Shown here one piece after another: positions 33,791 to 43,400 of a stretch of 64,000 bases of DNA (position 1 is the first letter of the stretch; the number at the start of each line of letters is the position of its first letter). The DNA comes from Erwinia sp. E_sp_B01_1. Its GTDB lineage: Bacteria; Pseudomonadota; Gammaproteobacteria; Enterobacterales; Enterobacteriaceae. Position numbers and translations under genes: made by a program. The notes beneath the pieces were generated by a model. The model was not told the DNA's origin. It saw only the letters and a program-made list of their open reading frames with translations, and searched no databases. The stretch covers positions 3,534,001 through 3,598,000 of the forward strand of contig NZ_CP142208.1 of assembly GCF_036865545.1 (NCBI RefSeq), read 5' to 3'.

Positions 33791-35398
33791 TCAGCCGGTA
33801 TGGCGTTGGGGTTGCAGAGGCACAGCGGCATCAGGCGGGGTGGTCACGACCCGGTTACGTCCGGCATTTTTCGCCTGATACAACGCGTCATCAGCCTGCT
33901 TGAAGACCTTCTCCATCGGCATTTCATCGGCAGACCAGAAGGCTACACCTATGGAAATAGAGATATGCCCCACCACAGGAAGCTCCTGCTGTTCGATCTT
34001 TTTACGTACGCGCTCAGCAATGGCTACCGCGACATCACGTTCGGCTCCCGGCAGGATCATCAGAAACTCCTCCCCGCCGTTGCGGCAGACCACATCAGTC
34101 TGGCGGGAGCTTTTCCCCAACTGATGCGCCACGGTTTTGATCACGCTGTCGCCCACGTCGTGGCCCCAGGTGTCATTGACCCGTTTGAAGTGGTCAATAT
34201 CCAGCGCCAGCACCGCAAAAGGCTGACGGGTAGCCAGAAAATACTCCAGCACGGCATTCAGGCCACGGCGATTGAGCAATTCGGTCAGCGGATCGGTCTG
34301 TACTTCAAAATTCAGCCGGCCAATTTTATCCTGTAGCAGCGCGATGCCGCTGAGCATGGCGCGTTTGATCTGCAGAGCTTCATAATACCAGGAGTGGATG
34401 CCATTGAGCTCTTTCGACACGCCGGGTGCATCCATCTGGCTGGCCTTACGGGCCAGTTGCCAGAGCGGTAACGCAATCAGCCGCGCAAGGATCCAGGCAA
34501 AAATCAGCGTCAGCAGCGCAAAAGGCACCGAGTGTTGAAGCACTTTAAGTAACAGGCTGGTCAGCGGTTCCAGGGTGGTCTGAGTCGGTTTCAGGGCAAC
34601 GATAGTCCAGCCAGGCGTTGCCACAGTGGCATAACCTGCCAGCATCGGCTCACCGTTCTGTGCCGGGACTTGCTGATACCCGTTGTTTTTATTCTTCCTG
34701 GCGTCTTCGCCGATGAGAGGAGTAATTTTTTGCCCGACCAGTTTGCCGTTCTGGTGATAGAGAACCCGGTTATCGCTGTCCACCACATACAGAGAAGAGC
34801 CGTCGCGGTAGAACTGCTCGCCGAGCAATTCATTGAGGATACTTTTCTTCTTAAGGTAGATAGTGCCGCCGACAAAGCCCAGATAGCTGCCGGTTTTCGA
34901 CCAGACAGGATAAGAGACAAACACCATCAGATTATTAGCAGCAGAAATACCCGGCTTGCCGATCAGCGGCTTGCGCTCTGCCAGGGCCTGCCTGGTGGAA
35001 CTGGTGGTCAGGTGCATCCCCTTGAGCATCAGCGATTCTGGCGAGATCGCCTTTACCCAGCCGTTGGCATCGACAATCACCACAGAGTTAAAGCTGTTGG
35101 TCTGTTCGCGAAGGCGCTCCACTTCACTCTGTAGCGCGGTTTCATTATCCATGCCTTCGCTCAGCACTTTGGCGCTGTACCCCAGCTGTGACTGCGCCAG
35201 CTGGAAGAACATTTCCGTGGTGGAGGCGAGTTTGGTGGCGTAAACGCGATTGGATTCCAGCGTGTTAGCGATCAGCACCTCACGCTGTACCCGCCAGGTG
35301 GCGTACAGGGAGTTAGCCAGCGTAATCACAATGCTGGCCACGGCTAATAATGTAATAAGCGTGCGCAGGTCCGTTTTGGGGCGACGTAGCCTCAACAT
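33791..35398 (-). CDS. Membrane-bound diguanylate cyclase
   Basis: A 535-residue protein that should make cyclic di-GMP. Membrane segments at about 12-34 and 288-311 flank a periplasmic dCache-type sensing domain (VIVDANGWVKAISP, YPVWSKTGSYLGFVGGTIYL). The GGDEF domain starts near 365 (DPLTELLNRRGL) with Asp400 in ALDIDHFKRVND, active-site motif GGEEF at 441-445, and the allosteric inhibition site RQTD at 432-435, five residues upstream. All catalytic features are present, so it is likely active and subject to product inhibition. Monocistronic. No E. coli gene occupies this place between perM and bepA. The ligand is unknown. Confidence 0.92.
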   Translation of the reverse strand: MLRLRRPKTDLRTLITLLAVASIVITLANSLYATWRVQREVLIANTLESNRVYATKLASTTEMFFQLAQSQLGYSAKVLSEGMDNETALQSEVERLREQTNSFNSVVIVDANGWVKAISPESLMLKGMHLTTSSTRQALAERKPLIGKPGISAANNLMVFVSYPVWSKTGSYLGFVGGTIYLKKKSILNELLGEQFYRDGSSLYVVDSDNRVLYHQNGKLVGQKITPLIGEDARKNKNNGYQQVPAQNGEPMLAGYATVATPGWTIVALKPTQTTLEPLTSLLLKVLQHSVPFALLTLIFAWILARLIALPLWQLARKASQMDAPGVSKELNGIHSWYYEALQIKRAMLSGIALLQDKIGRLNFEVQTDPLTELLNRRGLNAVLEYFLATRQPFAVLALDIDHFKRVNDTWGHDVGDSVIKTVAHQLGKSSRQTDVVCRNGGEEFLMILPGAERDVAVAIAERVRKKIEQQELPVVGHISISIGVAFWSADEMPMEKVFKQADDALYQAKNAGRNRVVTTPPDAAVPLQPQRHTG

Positions 35399-35714
35399 GG
35401 ACCCACCTTGGTGCGACGTTTCATCTTGTAGCGCCTTATAATTTTATGTGCGCGTTTAATAAGTGCGTGATGTGCCCTGGTGAAGCACGCGCTGATTGTA
35501 CACGTCCTGTGCATTTTGGGAATAATTCGGAAGGAATGAGACCAATAAAAATTTGATTTAATCGGTGAGTGCGTGGGGATCGCAGAAGGGATAAGAAGTG
35601 TCAAAAATGGCTACCCTGCGGGGGGAACGCCACAGCGGCCATGTTCAGCGTCTGACGCATCAGTGAACGCTCAGGTAAGCGGGTCAGTGACCCGCACACT
35701 AAAGGCACTGCAGA
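35399..35714. other. Intergenic region between the diguanylate cyclase and the DsrE-like gene
   Basis: Both flanking genes read leftward, so this is the promoter region of the cyclase. A perfect inverted repeat GCGGGTCA-G-TGACCCGC is at 35679-35695, near the end of the DsrE-like gene; it has no T tract after it. Nothing else stands out. Confidence 0.4.
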
Positions 35715-36320
35715 TTACATAGCGAGGAAAGCATATCCCTGGTTTTCCAGGGTGGAAACCGTAGTGGAGCTGGACAGGGCGTGGGTAACGGATTGATCAA
35801 TCCAGTCATGCTGGAAATGGTGGAAAGCAACGGACTGATCGCATACTGACACATCCACACCTTTCGCCCGCAGCTGGCCGATCAGCTTCAGGCTGGGGTT
35901 ATCGATGCCAAACATTTTTTTATACTGCTCGTTATTCAACATCGCTGGTGTGCCATCACCCGTGACGGAAACCACAAATTTTAACTGATCAACCGGCACC
36001 CCTGAAGCCACATACAAGTTCACCACGCGGGCCACACGTTCCAGGCCCAGATTAGGATCTTTGGGGCTGTTTTCAGCTTTGGTAATCTGAAAAACAATTT
36101 TATTACTGTCGCCGACGGCTGGCCGGTAAGCCACGTTCGGCTCGTAATGCATTTTGCCATAGCCTTCGATAGCGGGGGTGGACCAGAAACCTTCAGGATC
36201 GCTGGCTTTATTACCGAAACGCTCGCTGACTTTAGCGACAATATCGGGAGCCTGAGAAAAACTGGCCCCCACAAAACCCGCTACTACGGCGATTAATAGA
36301 TAAGAGACTACTGGACGCAT
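35715..36320 (-). CDS. Exported DsrE-family protein
   Basis: A 201-residue protein with an N-terminal hydrophobic segment (VVSYLLIAVVAGFVGASFS) acting as signal peptide or anchor. The main domain has the DsrE/DsrF-like pattern: KIVFQITKAEN, a GLERVARVVNLYVASGVP helix, KFVVSVTGDGT, and a Cys in GVDVSVCDQS at the position of the DsrE-family cysteine. This family includes sulfur-relay proteins and many of unknown function; periplasmic location is inferred from the leader. GGAG precedes ATG 36320; the frame continues 22 codons further upstream without support. Confidence 0.8.
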   Translation of the reverse strand: MRPVVSYLLIAVVAGFVGASFSQAPDIVAKVSERFGNKASDPEGFWSTPAIEGYGKMHYEPNVAYRPAVGDSNKIVFQITKAENSPKDPNLGLERVARVVNLYVASGVPVDQLKFVVSVTGDGTPAMLNNEQYKKMFGIDNPSLKLIGQLRAKGVDVSVCDQSVAFHHFQHDWIDQSVTHALSSSTTVSTLENQGYAFLAM

Positions 36321-36971
36321 AGAATGCTCTCCGCAACAGGGCAATGAGTCAGAGGGAACACGAAAAATGTTTAGAGGCTCACACATCGTGGCGAGCGAAT
36401 GAGATATACCATAGCTTTGCGGAAATGATCCGGAGGGAAAAAATGAGGAATGCCTTATTAATTTAGCAGCAAAATCATTGTAATAAATCAGTATTCATTT
36501 ATTTTGCATAATTGCAATCCGCACATAACAGAAATACATCCCATCCATTAGTGAGCCTTTAAATTTTTAACTAAATTATGATTATTGGTTAGTCAGGTCT
36601 AAACAAAATAAACCATAAAATAAATTGGCTCTGATTATGTCATTAATAAAATAATTACCGGACCTGTTAAAAACAAATAACATTACGTTATTAAAAAGAA
36701 AACTTAACCTTCACCCTCATTTTCCATCATCGGTAATCCCCTGTTTTTAAGATTAAACCCAGCCAAATTCCATGCCATCATCAGTTTAATTGAATAAATT
36801 TACTTAACTTTAATTAACACTGGTAACAGGAGACAAAGGATCGGTAGCCGTTCAGAGAGATAATCTTTCACTAAAATGCTGTTTCATGGCTTTATCTGTT
36901 TTATTAGCGTCTCATTGCTGCCTGTCAGAGTATTTACGGACGTTCAGTTTTTTAAGTCAAACAGGGTCATT
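36321..36971. other. Long AT-rich divergent intergenic region
   Basis: 651 bases between the DsrE-like gene and the small ORF before bepA, strikingly AT-rich from about 36440 to 36860. It contains an AT hairpin AATAAC-ATTAC-GTTATT near 36674-36690. The composition fits an H-NS-bound or multi-promoter region. I see no gene, no clear sigma-E promoter for bepA and no terminator. Confidence 0.45.
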
Positions 36972-37130
36972 ATGCAGAATTTCTTTCACGTTGAGCCGGA
37001 CAGGGCCTTTTTCTTCTCTGATGATTCTGATTACTATATCCTGCCAGAATGCGTGGACAGCCAAACCAGGCAGAACATTTTGTCTGTCTTCCGGTCGAAA
37101 GGGATATCATCAGAATGGGACTCAGCATGA
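36972..37130 (+). CDS. Candidate small protein coupled to bepA (52 aa)
   Basis: A 52-codon frame starting [18 protein letters not shown] and ending SSEWDSA. AGGG stands five bases before the ATG, and its TGA overlaps the bepA ATG (ATGA at 37127-37130), the arrangement of translationally coupled genes. It is acidic and aromatic with one Cys and no membrane segment. I do not recognise it. It may be a real small protein, a regulatory leader frame for bepA, or chance. Confidence 0.5.
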   Translation: MQNFFHVEPDRAFFFSDDSDYYILPECVDSQTRQNILSVFRSKGISSEWDSA

Positions 37131-38587
37131 TTAAACAAATGAAGAAGTGTGCACTGGCATCGCTTATCATCACACTGACAGCGACGTCGCTGCCAGCGAA
37201 GGCAGACATTACCGATACCCTGCCCGATATTGGCACAACAGCGGGGAACACATTGTCCATCAATCAGGAACTGGCGATGGGCGATTTTTACGTCAGGCAG
37301 CTGCGGGCCAGCGCCCCTCTGATCAACGATCCTTTGCTGAATGATTACATCAATCAGCTGGGCCAGCGCCTGGTTAACCATGCCTGGTCGGTAAAAACCC
37401 CGTTTCACTTCTATTTAATTCGTAATGATGAGATCAATGCCTTCGCCTTCTTCGGCGGAAATGTGGTGCTGCATTCCGCCCTGTTCCGCTACACAGAAAA
37501 CGAAAGCCAGCTGGCCTCGGTGATGGCGCATGAAATTTCTCACGTCACTCAGCGCCATCTGGCACGCGCCATGGAAGAGCAGCAGCGTAATGCGCCGCTG
37601 ACCTGGGTGGGCGCGCTGGGGTCAATTCTGCTGGCAATGGCCAATCCCCAGGCCGGAATGGCCGCCCTTAGCGGCACGCTGGCCGGTACGCAACAGGGCG
37701 TGATCAGCTTTACCCAACAGAACGAGCAGGAAGCCGATCGTATCGGCATTCAGGTGCTGCAACGGGCAGGCTTCGATCCGGAAGCGATGCCCAATTTCCT
37801 GCAAAAGCTGGCCGACCAGTCGCGCTTCTCTTCAAAACCGCCGGAAATTTTGTTAACTCACCCCTTACCCGACAGCCGTCTCTCTGATTCCCGTAACCGT
37901 GCCAACCAGATGAAACCGGTGGTGGTGCAATCCTCTCAGGACTACTACATGGCAAAAGTGCGTGCGCTGGGCATGTACTCTACGGGAAAAAACCAGCTGA
38001 CTGATGACATTCTGGATGCGCTGACTAAAGGGAATAACCGCGAACAGGCGGCAGCTCAGTATGGAAAAGCCGTGCAGTTTCTTCAGGCTAAAAGCTTTGC
38101 CAACGCCCAAAAAATCATCGCACCACTGCTCGATAAGCAGCCTGATAACGTCTGGTATCTGGATATTATGAGCGATATTGATATCGGGCTGGATCGGCCA
38201 CAACAGGCGATTAGCCTGCTGCTGGCAGCGAAAAAATCCGCGGCAAGCCCGGTGGTGCAGCTGAACCTGGCGAATGCCTACGTGGAAGCCAGACAGCCCG
38301 CTAACGCCAGCAAAATCCTCTACAAGTATACCTGGGCCCATAAAGATGATCCCAACGGCTGGGATTTGCTGGCGCAGGCCAGTGCCGATCAGGGGCTGAC
38401 GGATGAAGAGCAGGCGGCGAGAGCGGAAAGCCTGGCGCTGAATGGCCAGCTCGATCAGGCCATTCGCAGCCTGAGCAGTGCCAGCGCGGGCGTACCGTTA
38501 GGCAGCCTTAAGCAGGCGAGATACGATGCACGCATCGATCAGCTACGCCAGTTACAGGAACGTTTCCGTAAGTATCAAAAATCTTAA
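37127..38587 (+). CDS. bepA: Periplasmic metalloprotease/chaperone BepA
   Basis: A 486-residue M48 metallopeptidase with C-terminal TPR repeats. Signal peptide [16 protein letters not shown], cut likely after PAKA. Zinc site HEISH at 135-139, third ligand Glu200 in QNEQEAD, and the active-site-blocking His245 in LLTHPLPDS, all one residue below the E. coli BepA numbers. The TPR part (about 320-486) binds the BAM complex and LptD. BepA assists LptD maturation and degrades stalled outer membrane proteins. ATG 37127 aligns with E. coli; an in-frame ATG at 37115 has a better-spaced purine tract (AAAGGGA) and cannot be excluded. The downstream yfgD of E. coli is absent. Confidence 0.95.
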   Translation: MIKQMKKCALASLIITLTATSLPAKADITDTLPDIGTTAGNTLSINQELAMGDFYVRQLRASAPLINDPLLNDYINQLGQRLVNHAWSVKTPFHFYLIRNDEINAFAFFGGNVVLHSALFRYTENESQLASVMAHEISHVTQRHLARAMEEQQRNAPLTWVGALGSILLAMANPQAGMAALSGTLAGTQQGVISFTQQNEQEADRIGIQVLQRAGFDPEAMPNFLQKLADQSRFSSKPPEILLTHPLPDSRLSDSRNRANQMKPVVVQSSQDYYMAKVRALGMYSTGKNQLTDDILDALTKGNNREQAAAQYGKAVQFLQAKSFANAQKIIAPLLDKQPDNVWYLDIMSDIDIGLDRPQQAISLLLAAKKSAASPVVQLNLANAYVEARQPANASKILYKYTWAHKDDPNGWDLLAQASADQGLTDEEQAARAESLALNGQLDQAIRSLSSASAGVPLGSLKQARYDARIDQLRQLQERFRKYQKS

Positions 38588-38649
38588 GGGTATTGGGGAG
38601 TCAGTACAGATACCGGCAGGCACAGGGCAGCAGGAGCCGCGCCAAAGCT

Positions 38650-39351
38650 TCACAGCCCCAGCGCTTCCTTCACAAAGGGAATGGTTAACTTGCGCTGGGC
38701 GCTGATGGAAGCACGATCCAGCTTATCCAGGGTAACAAACAGCGTCCGCATTTCACGATCCAGCCTTTTCAGCAGAAAACGGCCCACGTCTTCCGGCAGC
38801 TCAAATCCGCGCAGCTTTGCACGCAGCTGCAGCGCCTGAACCTTGTCTTCATCAGACAACGGCTGGAGCCGGTAAATCTGCCCCCAGTCGAGACGTGAAG
38901 CGAGATCGGCCAGCTTGAGGTTTAACTGTCTTGGAGGACGATCGGCGGTGATCAGCAGACGGGTTCTGCCCGTTTCGAGAATGCGGTTATAGAGATCGAA
39001 AATCGCCATTTCCCAGGGTTCATCCCCGGCAATGCATTCGATATTGTCGATACAGATCAGCGGTAACTGCTCCATACCGTCCAGCACTTCCGGCACAAAC
39101 CAGGTTCGCTTATCCAGCGGCACATAGCCGACGGCCTCACCACGGGCGGAGAGTTCAGCACAGGCGGCGTGCAGTAAATGACTGCGGCCTCCCCCTTCAC
39201 GCGACCAGAAATAGAAATAGCTGCCATGCTCCTGTTGCAGCGCACTTTGCAGCGCGGCAATCAGCGACGGGTTCTCTCCCGGCCAGAAGCTGGCGAAAGT
39301 TTCGTCATCGGGCAAATAGAGTGGCAATGAGAGCTGTGCCGGTGTGTTCAG
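38650..39351 (-). CDS. hda: DnaA regulatory inactivator Hda
   Basis: A 233-residue AAA+ protein, exactly the length of E. coli Hda. It binds the DNA-loaded beta clamp through the N-terminal QLSLPL motif and stimulates DnaA-ATP hydrolysis after initiation. AAA+ motifs: [13 protein letters not shown] (Walker A variant), CIDNIEC (Walker B), ASRLDWGQ (sensor/box VII region). The start is CTG at 39351 ([11 protein letters not shown]) with GAGG five bases upstream, as known for E. coli hda; no ATG fits, since the next frame start lies 15 codons upstream without a ribosome site. It follows uraA on the same strand. Confidence 0.96.
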   Translation of the reverse strand: MNTPAQLSLPLYLPDDETFASFWPGENPSLIAALQSALQQEHGSYFYFWSREGGGRSHLLHAACAELSARGEAVGYVPLDKRTWFVPEVLDGMEQLPLICIDNIECIAGDEPWEMAIFDLYNRILETGRTRLLITADRPPRQLNLKLADLASRLDWGQIYRLQPLSDEDKVQALQLRAKLRGFELPEDVGRFLLKRLDREMRTLFVTLDKLDRASISAQRKLTIPFVKEALGL

Positions 39352-39437
39352 AAGCACCTCGTGTTGATCGGGCAAAATCCGGCTGGAGTTTATCACAACT
39401 TTCTTCTGTTAATAAACGCAGCCGGATCTCTCCTGGC

Positions 39438-40721
39438 TTATGGACGATCGCTGTCCTGCGGATCCAGGATCACTTCTTCAGGACGAACCACGCTGATAAG
39501 TTTGAAGATCAGGCTCAGCAGAATGCCGACAATGGTCGCCAGCGCCATGCCTTTCAGCTCCGCCGCGCCAATATGCACGGTGGCGCCACTGACGCCGATA
39601 ATCAGGATCACCGAGGTCAGGATCAGGTTCTGCGCTTTGTTGTAATCCACTTTTGACTCAATCAGCACGCGGATACCCGAGGCTCCAATCACGCCGTAAA
39701 GCAGCAGCGAAACGCCGCCCATTACCGGCACGGGGATAGCCTGAATAATCGCTGCCAGTTTACCCACGCAGGAGAGCAGGATCGCCAGGATTGCCGCCCC
39801 GCCGATCACCCAGGTGCTGTAGACACGGGTGATAGCCATCACGCCAATATTTTCGCCGTAGGTGGTATTGGGCGTGGAGCCAAAGAAGCCAGAGAAGACC
39901 GTGGAAATACCGTTGGCAAACATTGAGCGATGCAGTCCTGGATCTTTCAGCAAATCCTTTTTCACGATATTGGCCGTTACCACCAGATGTCCAACGTGTT
40001 CGGCAATCACCACCAGCGCGGCAGGCAGGATGGTCAGCATCGCATACCATTCGAAACGCGGGGTGTAGAAGGTTGGCAGCGCGAACCACGGAGCCGCTTC
40101 GACGGGAGCCCAGTTAACGATGCCCATCGCGGATGAGAGCGCATAGCCAACGATCACGCCAATCAGAATCGGGATGATCGCCATAAAGCCACGAAACAGG
40201 ACTGACCCGAATACCGTTACGGCCAGCGTCACCATGGAGATGATAATGGTTTTGCTGTCGACTGAAGCGCCGTTGGCAGGCAGCAGCCCGGCCATGTTCG
40301 CCGCCACGCCAGCCAGCTCCAGACCAATGACCGCAACTATCGCCCCCATTGCCGCCGGAGGAAACATCACATCCAGCCAGCCGGTTCCGGCTTTTTTGAC
40401 GATCAACGCCACCAGACAAAACAGCACGCCGCACAAAATAAATCCGCCCAGCGCCACTTCATACCCCAGCGGCAGCAGCAGCAGCACCGGTGAGATAAAC
40501 GCAAAGCTCGATCCCAGATAAGCCGGGATTTTTCCCTTACAGATAAAGAGATAGAGCAAGGTACCCAGACCGTTAAACAGCAGCACGGTGGCCGGATTGA
40601 TATGGAACAGGATCGGTACCAGTACCGTGGCGCCAAACATCGCGAACAGGTGCTGGAAGCTGAGGGGAATGGTTTGCAGCAGCGGTGGCCGCTCGCTGAC
40701 GCCAATTGCACGACGAGTCAT
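39438..40721 (-). CDS. uraA: Uracil:proton symporter UraA
   Basis: A 427-residue NCS2-family inner-membrane transporter with 14 membrane segments, matching E. coli UraA from MTRRAIGVSERPPLLQTIPLS onward. Substrate-site glutamates lie in AEHVGH and in TYGENIG. It imports uracil for phosphoribosylation by Upp, encoded directly upstream. ATG 40721 is preceded by AAAGGG; the frame is open eight codons further but without similarity. A terminator-like hairpin between upp and uraA may lower its expression relative to upp. Confidence 0.96.
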   Translation of the reverse strand: MTRRAIGVSERPPLLQTIPLSFQHLFAMFGATVLVPILFHINPATVLLFNGLGTLLYLFICKGKIPAYLGSSFAFISPVLLLLPLGYEVALGGFILCGVLFCLVALIVKKAGTGWLDVMFPPAAMGAIVAVIGLELAGVAANMAGLLPANGASVDSKTIIISMVTLAVTVFGSVLFRGFMAIIPILIGVIVGYALSSAMGIVNWAPVEAAPWFALPTFYTPRFEWYAMLTILPAALVVIAEHVGHLVVTANIVKKDLLKDPGLHRSMFANGISTVFSGFFGSTPNTTYGENIGVMAITRVYSTWVIGGAAILAILLSCVGKLAAIIQAIPVPVMGGVSLLLYGVIGASGIRVLIESKVDYNKAQNLILTSVILIIGVSGATVHIGAAELKGMALATIVGILLSLIFKLISVVRPEEVILDPQDSDRP

Positions 40722-40744
40722 AGTGATACCCTTTGTTTTACCCA

Positions 40745-40770
40745 ATAAAAAGCCGACTCTGCGGTCGGCT
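40745..40770 (-). terminator. Hairpin between upp and uraA
   Basis: AGCCGAC (40751-40757) pairs with GTCGGCT (40764-40770); on the - strand it is followed by TTTTATT. It lies within the upp-uraA operon, 18 bases past the upp stop, so it is probably a partial terminator that sets the upp:uraA ratio. Confidence 0.7.
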
Positions 40771-40787
40771 TGGAAATTATCTTTTAG

Positions 40788-41414
40788 CTATTTGGTACCA
40801 AAAATCTTATCGCCTGCGTCGCCCAGGCCTGGAATGATATAGCCCTTCTCGTTCAGTCCCTGATCCACTGACGCGGTATACAGCTCAACATCCGGGTGTG
40901 CTTTCTCCAGCGCCGCGAGGCCTTCTGGGGCGGCAACCAGCACCAGCACTTTGATACTGGTGCAGCCCGCTTTTTTCAGCAGGTCGATGGTGGCGATCAT
41001 GGAACCGCCGGTTGCCAGCATCGGGTCAACAACCAGTGCCATACGCTCTTCAATGTTGGAGACCAGCTTCTGGAAATAAGGCACCGGCTCCAGCGTTTCT
41101 TCATCGCGGTAGACGCCCACAACGCTGATACGGGCGCTGGGAACATGTTCAAGCACCCCTTCCATCATGCCAAGACCTGCACGCAGGATCGGCACCACGG
41201 TAATTTTTTTGCCTTTGATTTGCTCGATCTCAACCGGGCCATTCCAGCCTTCGATAGTGACCGTTTCGGTGGCTAAATCAGAGGTGGCTTCATAAGTCAG
41301 CAGACTTCCCACTTCTGAGGCGAGTTCACGAAAACGTTTGGTGCTTACGTCATGTTCACGCATCAGACCCAGTTTATGTTTGACCAGCGGGTGTTTGACT
41401 TCCACGATCTTCAT
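40788..41414 (-). CDS. upp: Uracil phosphoribosyltransferase
   Basis: A 208-residue enzyme, the E. coli length, converting uracil and PRPP to UMP in pyrimidine salvage. The PRPP loop [12 protein letters not shown] and the uracil-binding C-terminus ([18 protein letters not shown]) are intact. GGGAG lies upstream of the ATG. First gene of the upp-uraA-hda direction, divergent from purM. Its promoter region keeps the T-tract initiation sequence used for UTP-dependent control in E. coli. Confidence 0.97.
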   Translation of the reverse strand: MKIVEVKHPLVKHKLGLMREHDVSTKRFRELASEVGSLLTYEATSDLATETVTIEGWNGPVEIEQIKGKKITVVPILRAGLGMMEGVLEHVPSARISVVGVYRDEETLEPVPYFQKLVSNIEERMALVVDPMLATGGSMIATIDLLKKAGCTSIKVLVLVAAPEGLAALEKAHPDVELYTASVDQGLNEKGYIIPGLGDAGDKIFGTK

Positions 41415-41440
41415 TGTTGTACTCCCGGAGTGTTAAGCTG

Positions 41441-41462
41441 CAAAAAAAATCGCGAGATTATA
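41441..41462 (-). promoter_or_regulatory. upp promoter with reiterative-transcription start tract
   Basis: On the - strand TATAAT (41457-41462) is followed after five bases by GATTTTTTTTG (41451 down to 41441). In E. coli the same initially transcribed sequence makes RNA polymerase slip on the T run when UTP is high, producing abortive poly-U transcripts and lowering upp expression. The tract of eight T after GA is conserved here. Confidence 0.85.
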
Positions 41463-41573
41463 GCGCCATTTACGCGCTGCGCCATATGACTTAATGCAAC
41501 TTCTGCCAATTCCTTCGCGCTCTGTTAAGAATTGGCTAAAATTCAGATATCCGCAACGCGTCGAAGATGGCAC

Positions 41574-41589
41574 TCGCAAACGTTTGCCT
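41574..41589. promoter_or_regulatory. PurR box upstream of purM
   Basis: TCGCAAACGTTTGCCT, with the palindromic core GCAAACGTTTGC, matches the PurR consensus. It lies 65 bases before the GTG start of purM, as in the E. coli purMN operon. Confidence 0.9.
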
Positions 41590-41653
41590 GCGCTGTTAGA
41601 ATTGCCGCGCTTTATTTTCCAACCACCAACCGCAAACCGCGTGGGGATTCGCA

Positions 41654-42694
41654 GTGACCGACAAAACCTCTCTCAGCTATAAAGACGCCGGCGTAGATAT
41701 CGATGCTGGTAATGCTTTAGTCGATCGTATTAAAGGCGTAGTGAAAAAGACCCGTCGCCCGGAAGTCATGGGTGGGCTGGGCGGTTTCGGTGCCCTTTGT
41801 GCACTGCCGCAAAAATACCGCGAACCGATTCTGGTTTCCGGCACTGACGGCGTCGGCACCAAGCTGCGTCTGGCGATGGACCTTAAACGCCACGATTCCA
41901 TCGGAATCGATCTGGTCGCGATGTGCGTGAATGATTTGGTGGTTTCGGGAGCCGAACCCCTGTTCTTCCTGGATTACTATGCCACCGGCAAACTGGATGT
42001 GGAGATCGCAGCCAGTGTGATCACCGGGATTGCTGAAGGCTGTTCACAGTCAGGCTGTGCATTGGTAGGCGGCGAGACCGCTGAAATGCCGGGCATGTAT
42101 CATGGCGAAGATTACGACGTGGCTGGCTTCTGTGTCGGCGTGGTCGAAAAATCAGAAATTATCGACGGCAGCAAAGTTCAGGACGGCGACGTGCTGATTG
42201 CTCTCGGTTCCAGCGGCCCGCACTCCAACGGCTATTCGCTGGTGCGTAAGATTCTGGAACACAGCAACACCGATCCGGAAACCACTCAGCTGGAAGGCAA
42301 GCCTCTGGCCGATCATCTGCTGGCCCCAACCCGCATCTACGTGAAGAACATCCTGAGCCTGATTGAACAGGTTGATGTTCATGCTGTTGCTCACCTGACC
42401 GGCGGCGGCTTCTGGGAAAATATCCCACGCGTGCTGCCTGACAACACCCAGGCGGTGATTGATGAGTCAAGCTGGCAGTGGCCTGCTGTGTTTGGCTGGA
42501 TGCAGGAAGCGGGCAACGTGAGCCGCTTTGAGATGTACCGCACCTTTAACTGTGGCGTAGGCATGTTGATTGCCCTGAGCGCAGAAGAAGCGGACAAAGC
42601 GGTGCAGTTGATGACCGATGCGGGCGAGAAAGCCTGGAAAATCGGGGTGATCAAGGCTTCCGATTCTGAAGAACGTGTGGTCATTAACGCATGA
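41654..42694 (+). CDS. purM: Phosphoribosylformylglycinamidine cyclo-ligase (AIR synthetase)
   Basis: A 346-residue ATP-dependent enzyme that closes the imidazole ring of AIR in purine synthesis. It matches E. coli PurM (345): [15 protein letters not shown], the [10 protein letters not shown] motif, [11 protein letters not shown], and [14 protein letters not shown]. The start is GTG with GGGGA seven bases upstream, as in E. coli. A PurR box stands upstream. The TGA overlaps the purN ATG by four bases. Confidence 0.97.
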   Translation: MTDKTSLSYKDAGVDIDAGNALVDRIKGVVKKTRRPEVMGGLGGFGALCALPQKYREPILVSGTDGVGTKLRLAMDLKRHDSIGIDLVAMCVNDLVVSGAEPLFFLDYYATGKLDVEIAASVITGIAEGCSQSGCALVGGETAEMPGMYHGEDYDVAGFCVGVVEKSEIIDGSKVQDGDVLIALGSSGPHSNGYSLVRKILEHSNTDPETTQLEGKPLADHLLAPTRIYVKNILSLIEQVDVHAVAHLTGGGFWENIPRVLPDNTQAVIDESSWQWPAVFGWMQEAGNVSRFEMYRTFNCGVGMLIALSAEEADKAVQLMTDAGEKAWKIGVIKASDSEERVVINA

Positions 42695-43329
42695 AACGGC
42701 TAGTCGTGCTGGTATCCGGCCAGGGGAGCAATCTTCAGGCAATCCTGGATGGCTGTCAGCAGGGCCAGATCCACGGCAGCGTGGCTGCCGTGTTCAGCAA
42801 CAAATCGGAAGCTTACGGTCTGACGCGAGCGCGTGAGGCCGGGGTGCCTGCCCATGCGCTGGCGGCCTCTCAGTTTGCCGATCGTGAGGCGTTTGATAAT
42901 CAGCTGATGCTGGAAATCGACGCTTATGCACCCGATCTGGTAGTGCTGGCCGGTTATATGCGCATTCTCAGTCCGCAGTTTGTTCAGCACTATGCCGGAC
43001 GAATGCTGAATATCCACCCCTCCCTGCTGCCTAAATATCCCGGATTGCATACGCATCGCCAGGCCATTGAGAACGGTGATGAAGAGCACGGAACATCGGT
43101 GCATTTTGTCACTGAACAGTTGGATGGCGGCCCGGTGATCCTTCAGGCGAAGGTGCCGGTTTTTGCTGGCGATACTGAGGATGAGGTAAATGCACGCGTT
43201 CAGCATCAGGAACACGCCATTTATCCGTTGGTGGTGAGCTGGTTTGTTGAGGGTCGTCTGGAGATGAAGGATGACGCAGCCTGGCTGGATGGCGAGAAGT
43301 TACCGCTGGAAGGTCACGCGTTCGACTGA
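42691..43329 (+). CDS. purN: Phosphoribosylglycinamide formyltransferase
   Basis: A 212-residue folate-dependent GAR transformylase, the E. coli length. Catalytic Asn and His are in [12 protein letters not shown] (about 106-117), and the Asp of the HDE-type triad is in [10 protein letters not shown] near 144. It transfers a formyl group from 10-formyltetrahydrofolate to GAR. It overlaps purM by ATGA and ends at a strong terminator. Confidence 0.97.
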   Translation: MKRLVVLVSGQGSNLQAILDGCQQGQIHGSVAAVFSNKSEAYGLTRAREAGVPAHALAASQFADREAFDNQLMLEIDAYAPDLVVLAGYMRILSPQFVQHYAGRMLNIHPSLLPKYPGLHTHRQAIENGDEEHGTSVHFVTEQLDGGPVILQAKVPVFAGDTEDEVNARVQHQEHAIYPLVVSWFVEGRLEMKDDAAWLDGEKLPLEGHAFD

Positions 43330-43357
43330 CCGGACAGGTGCGCGAAGCTGAATATCA

Positions 43358-43379
43358 AAAGGGGCGAAAGCCCCTTTTT
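43358..43379. terminator. Bidirectional terminator between purN and pstB
   Basis: AAAGGGGC and GCCCCTTT, loop GAAA, followed by TT; an A run precedes it. It can end purMN and the convergent pst genes. Confidence 0.9.
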
Positions 43380-43400
43380 GCCGGGCAGAATTCAGAAAAC

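Noticed and set aside
36886..37134. An alternative overlapping frame before bepA
   Set aside because: Shifted frame of the same stretch, with no ribosome site and no coupling geometry; the 36972-37130 frame is better supported.
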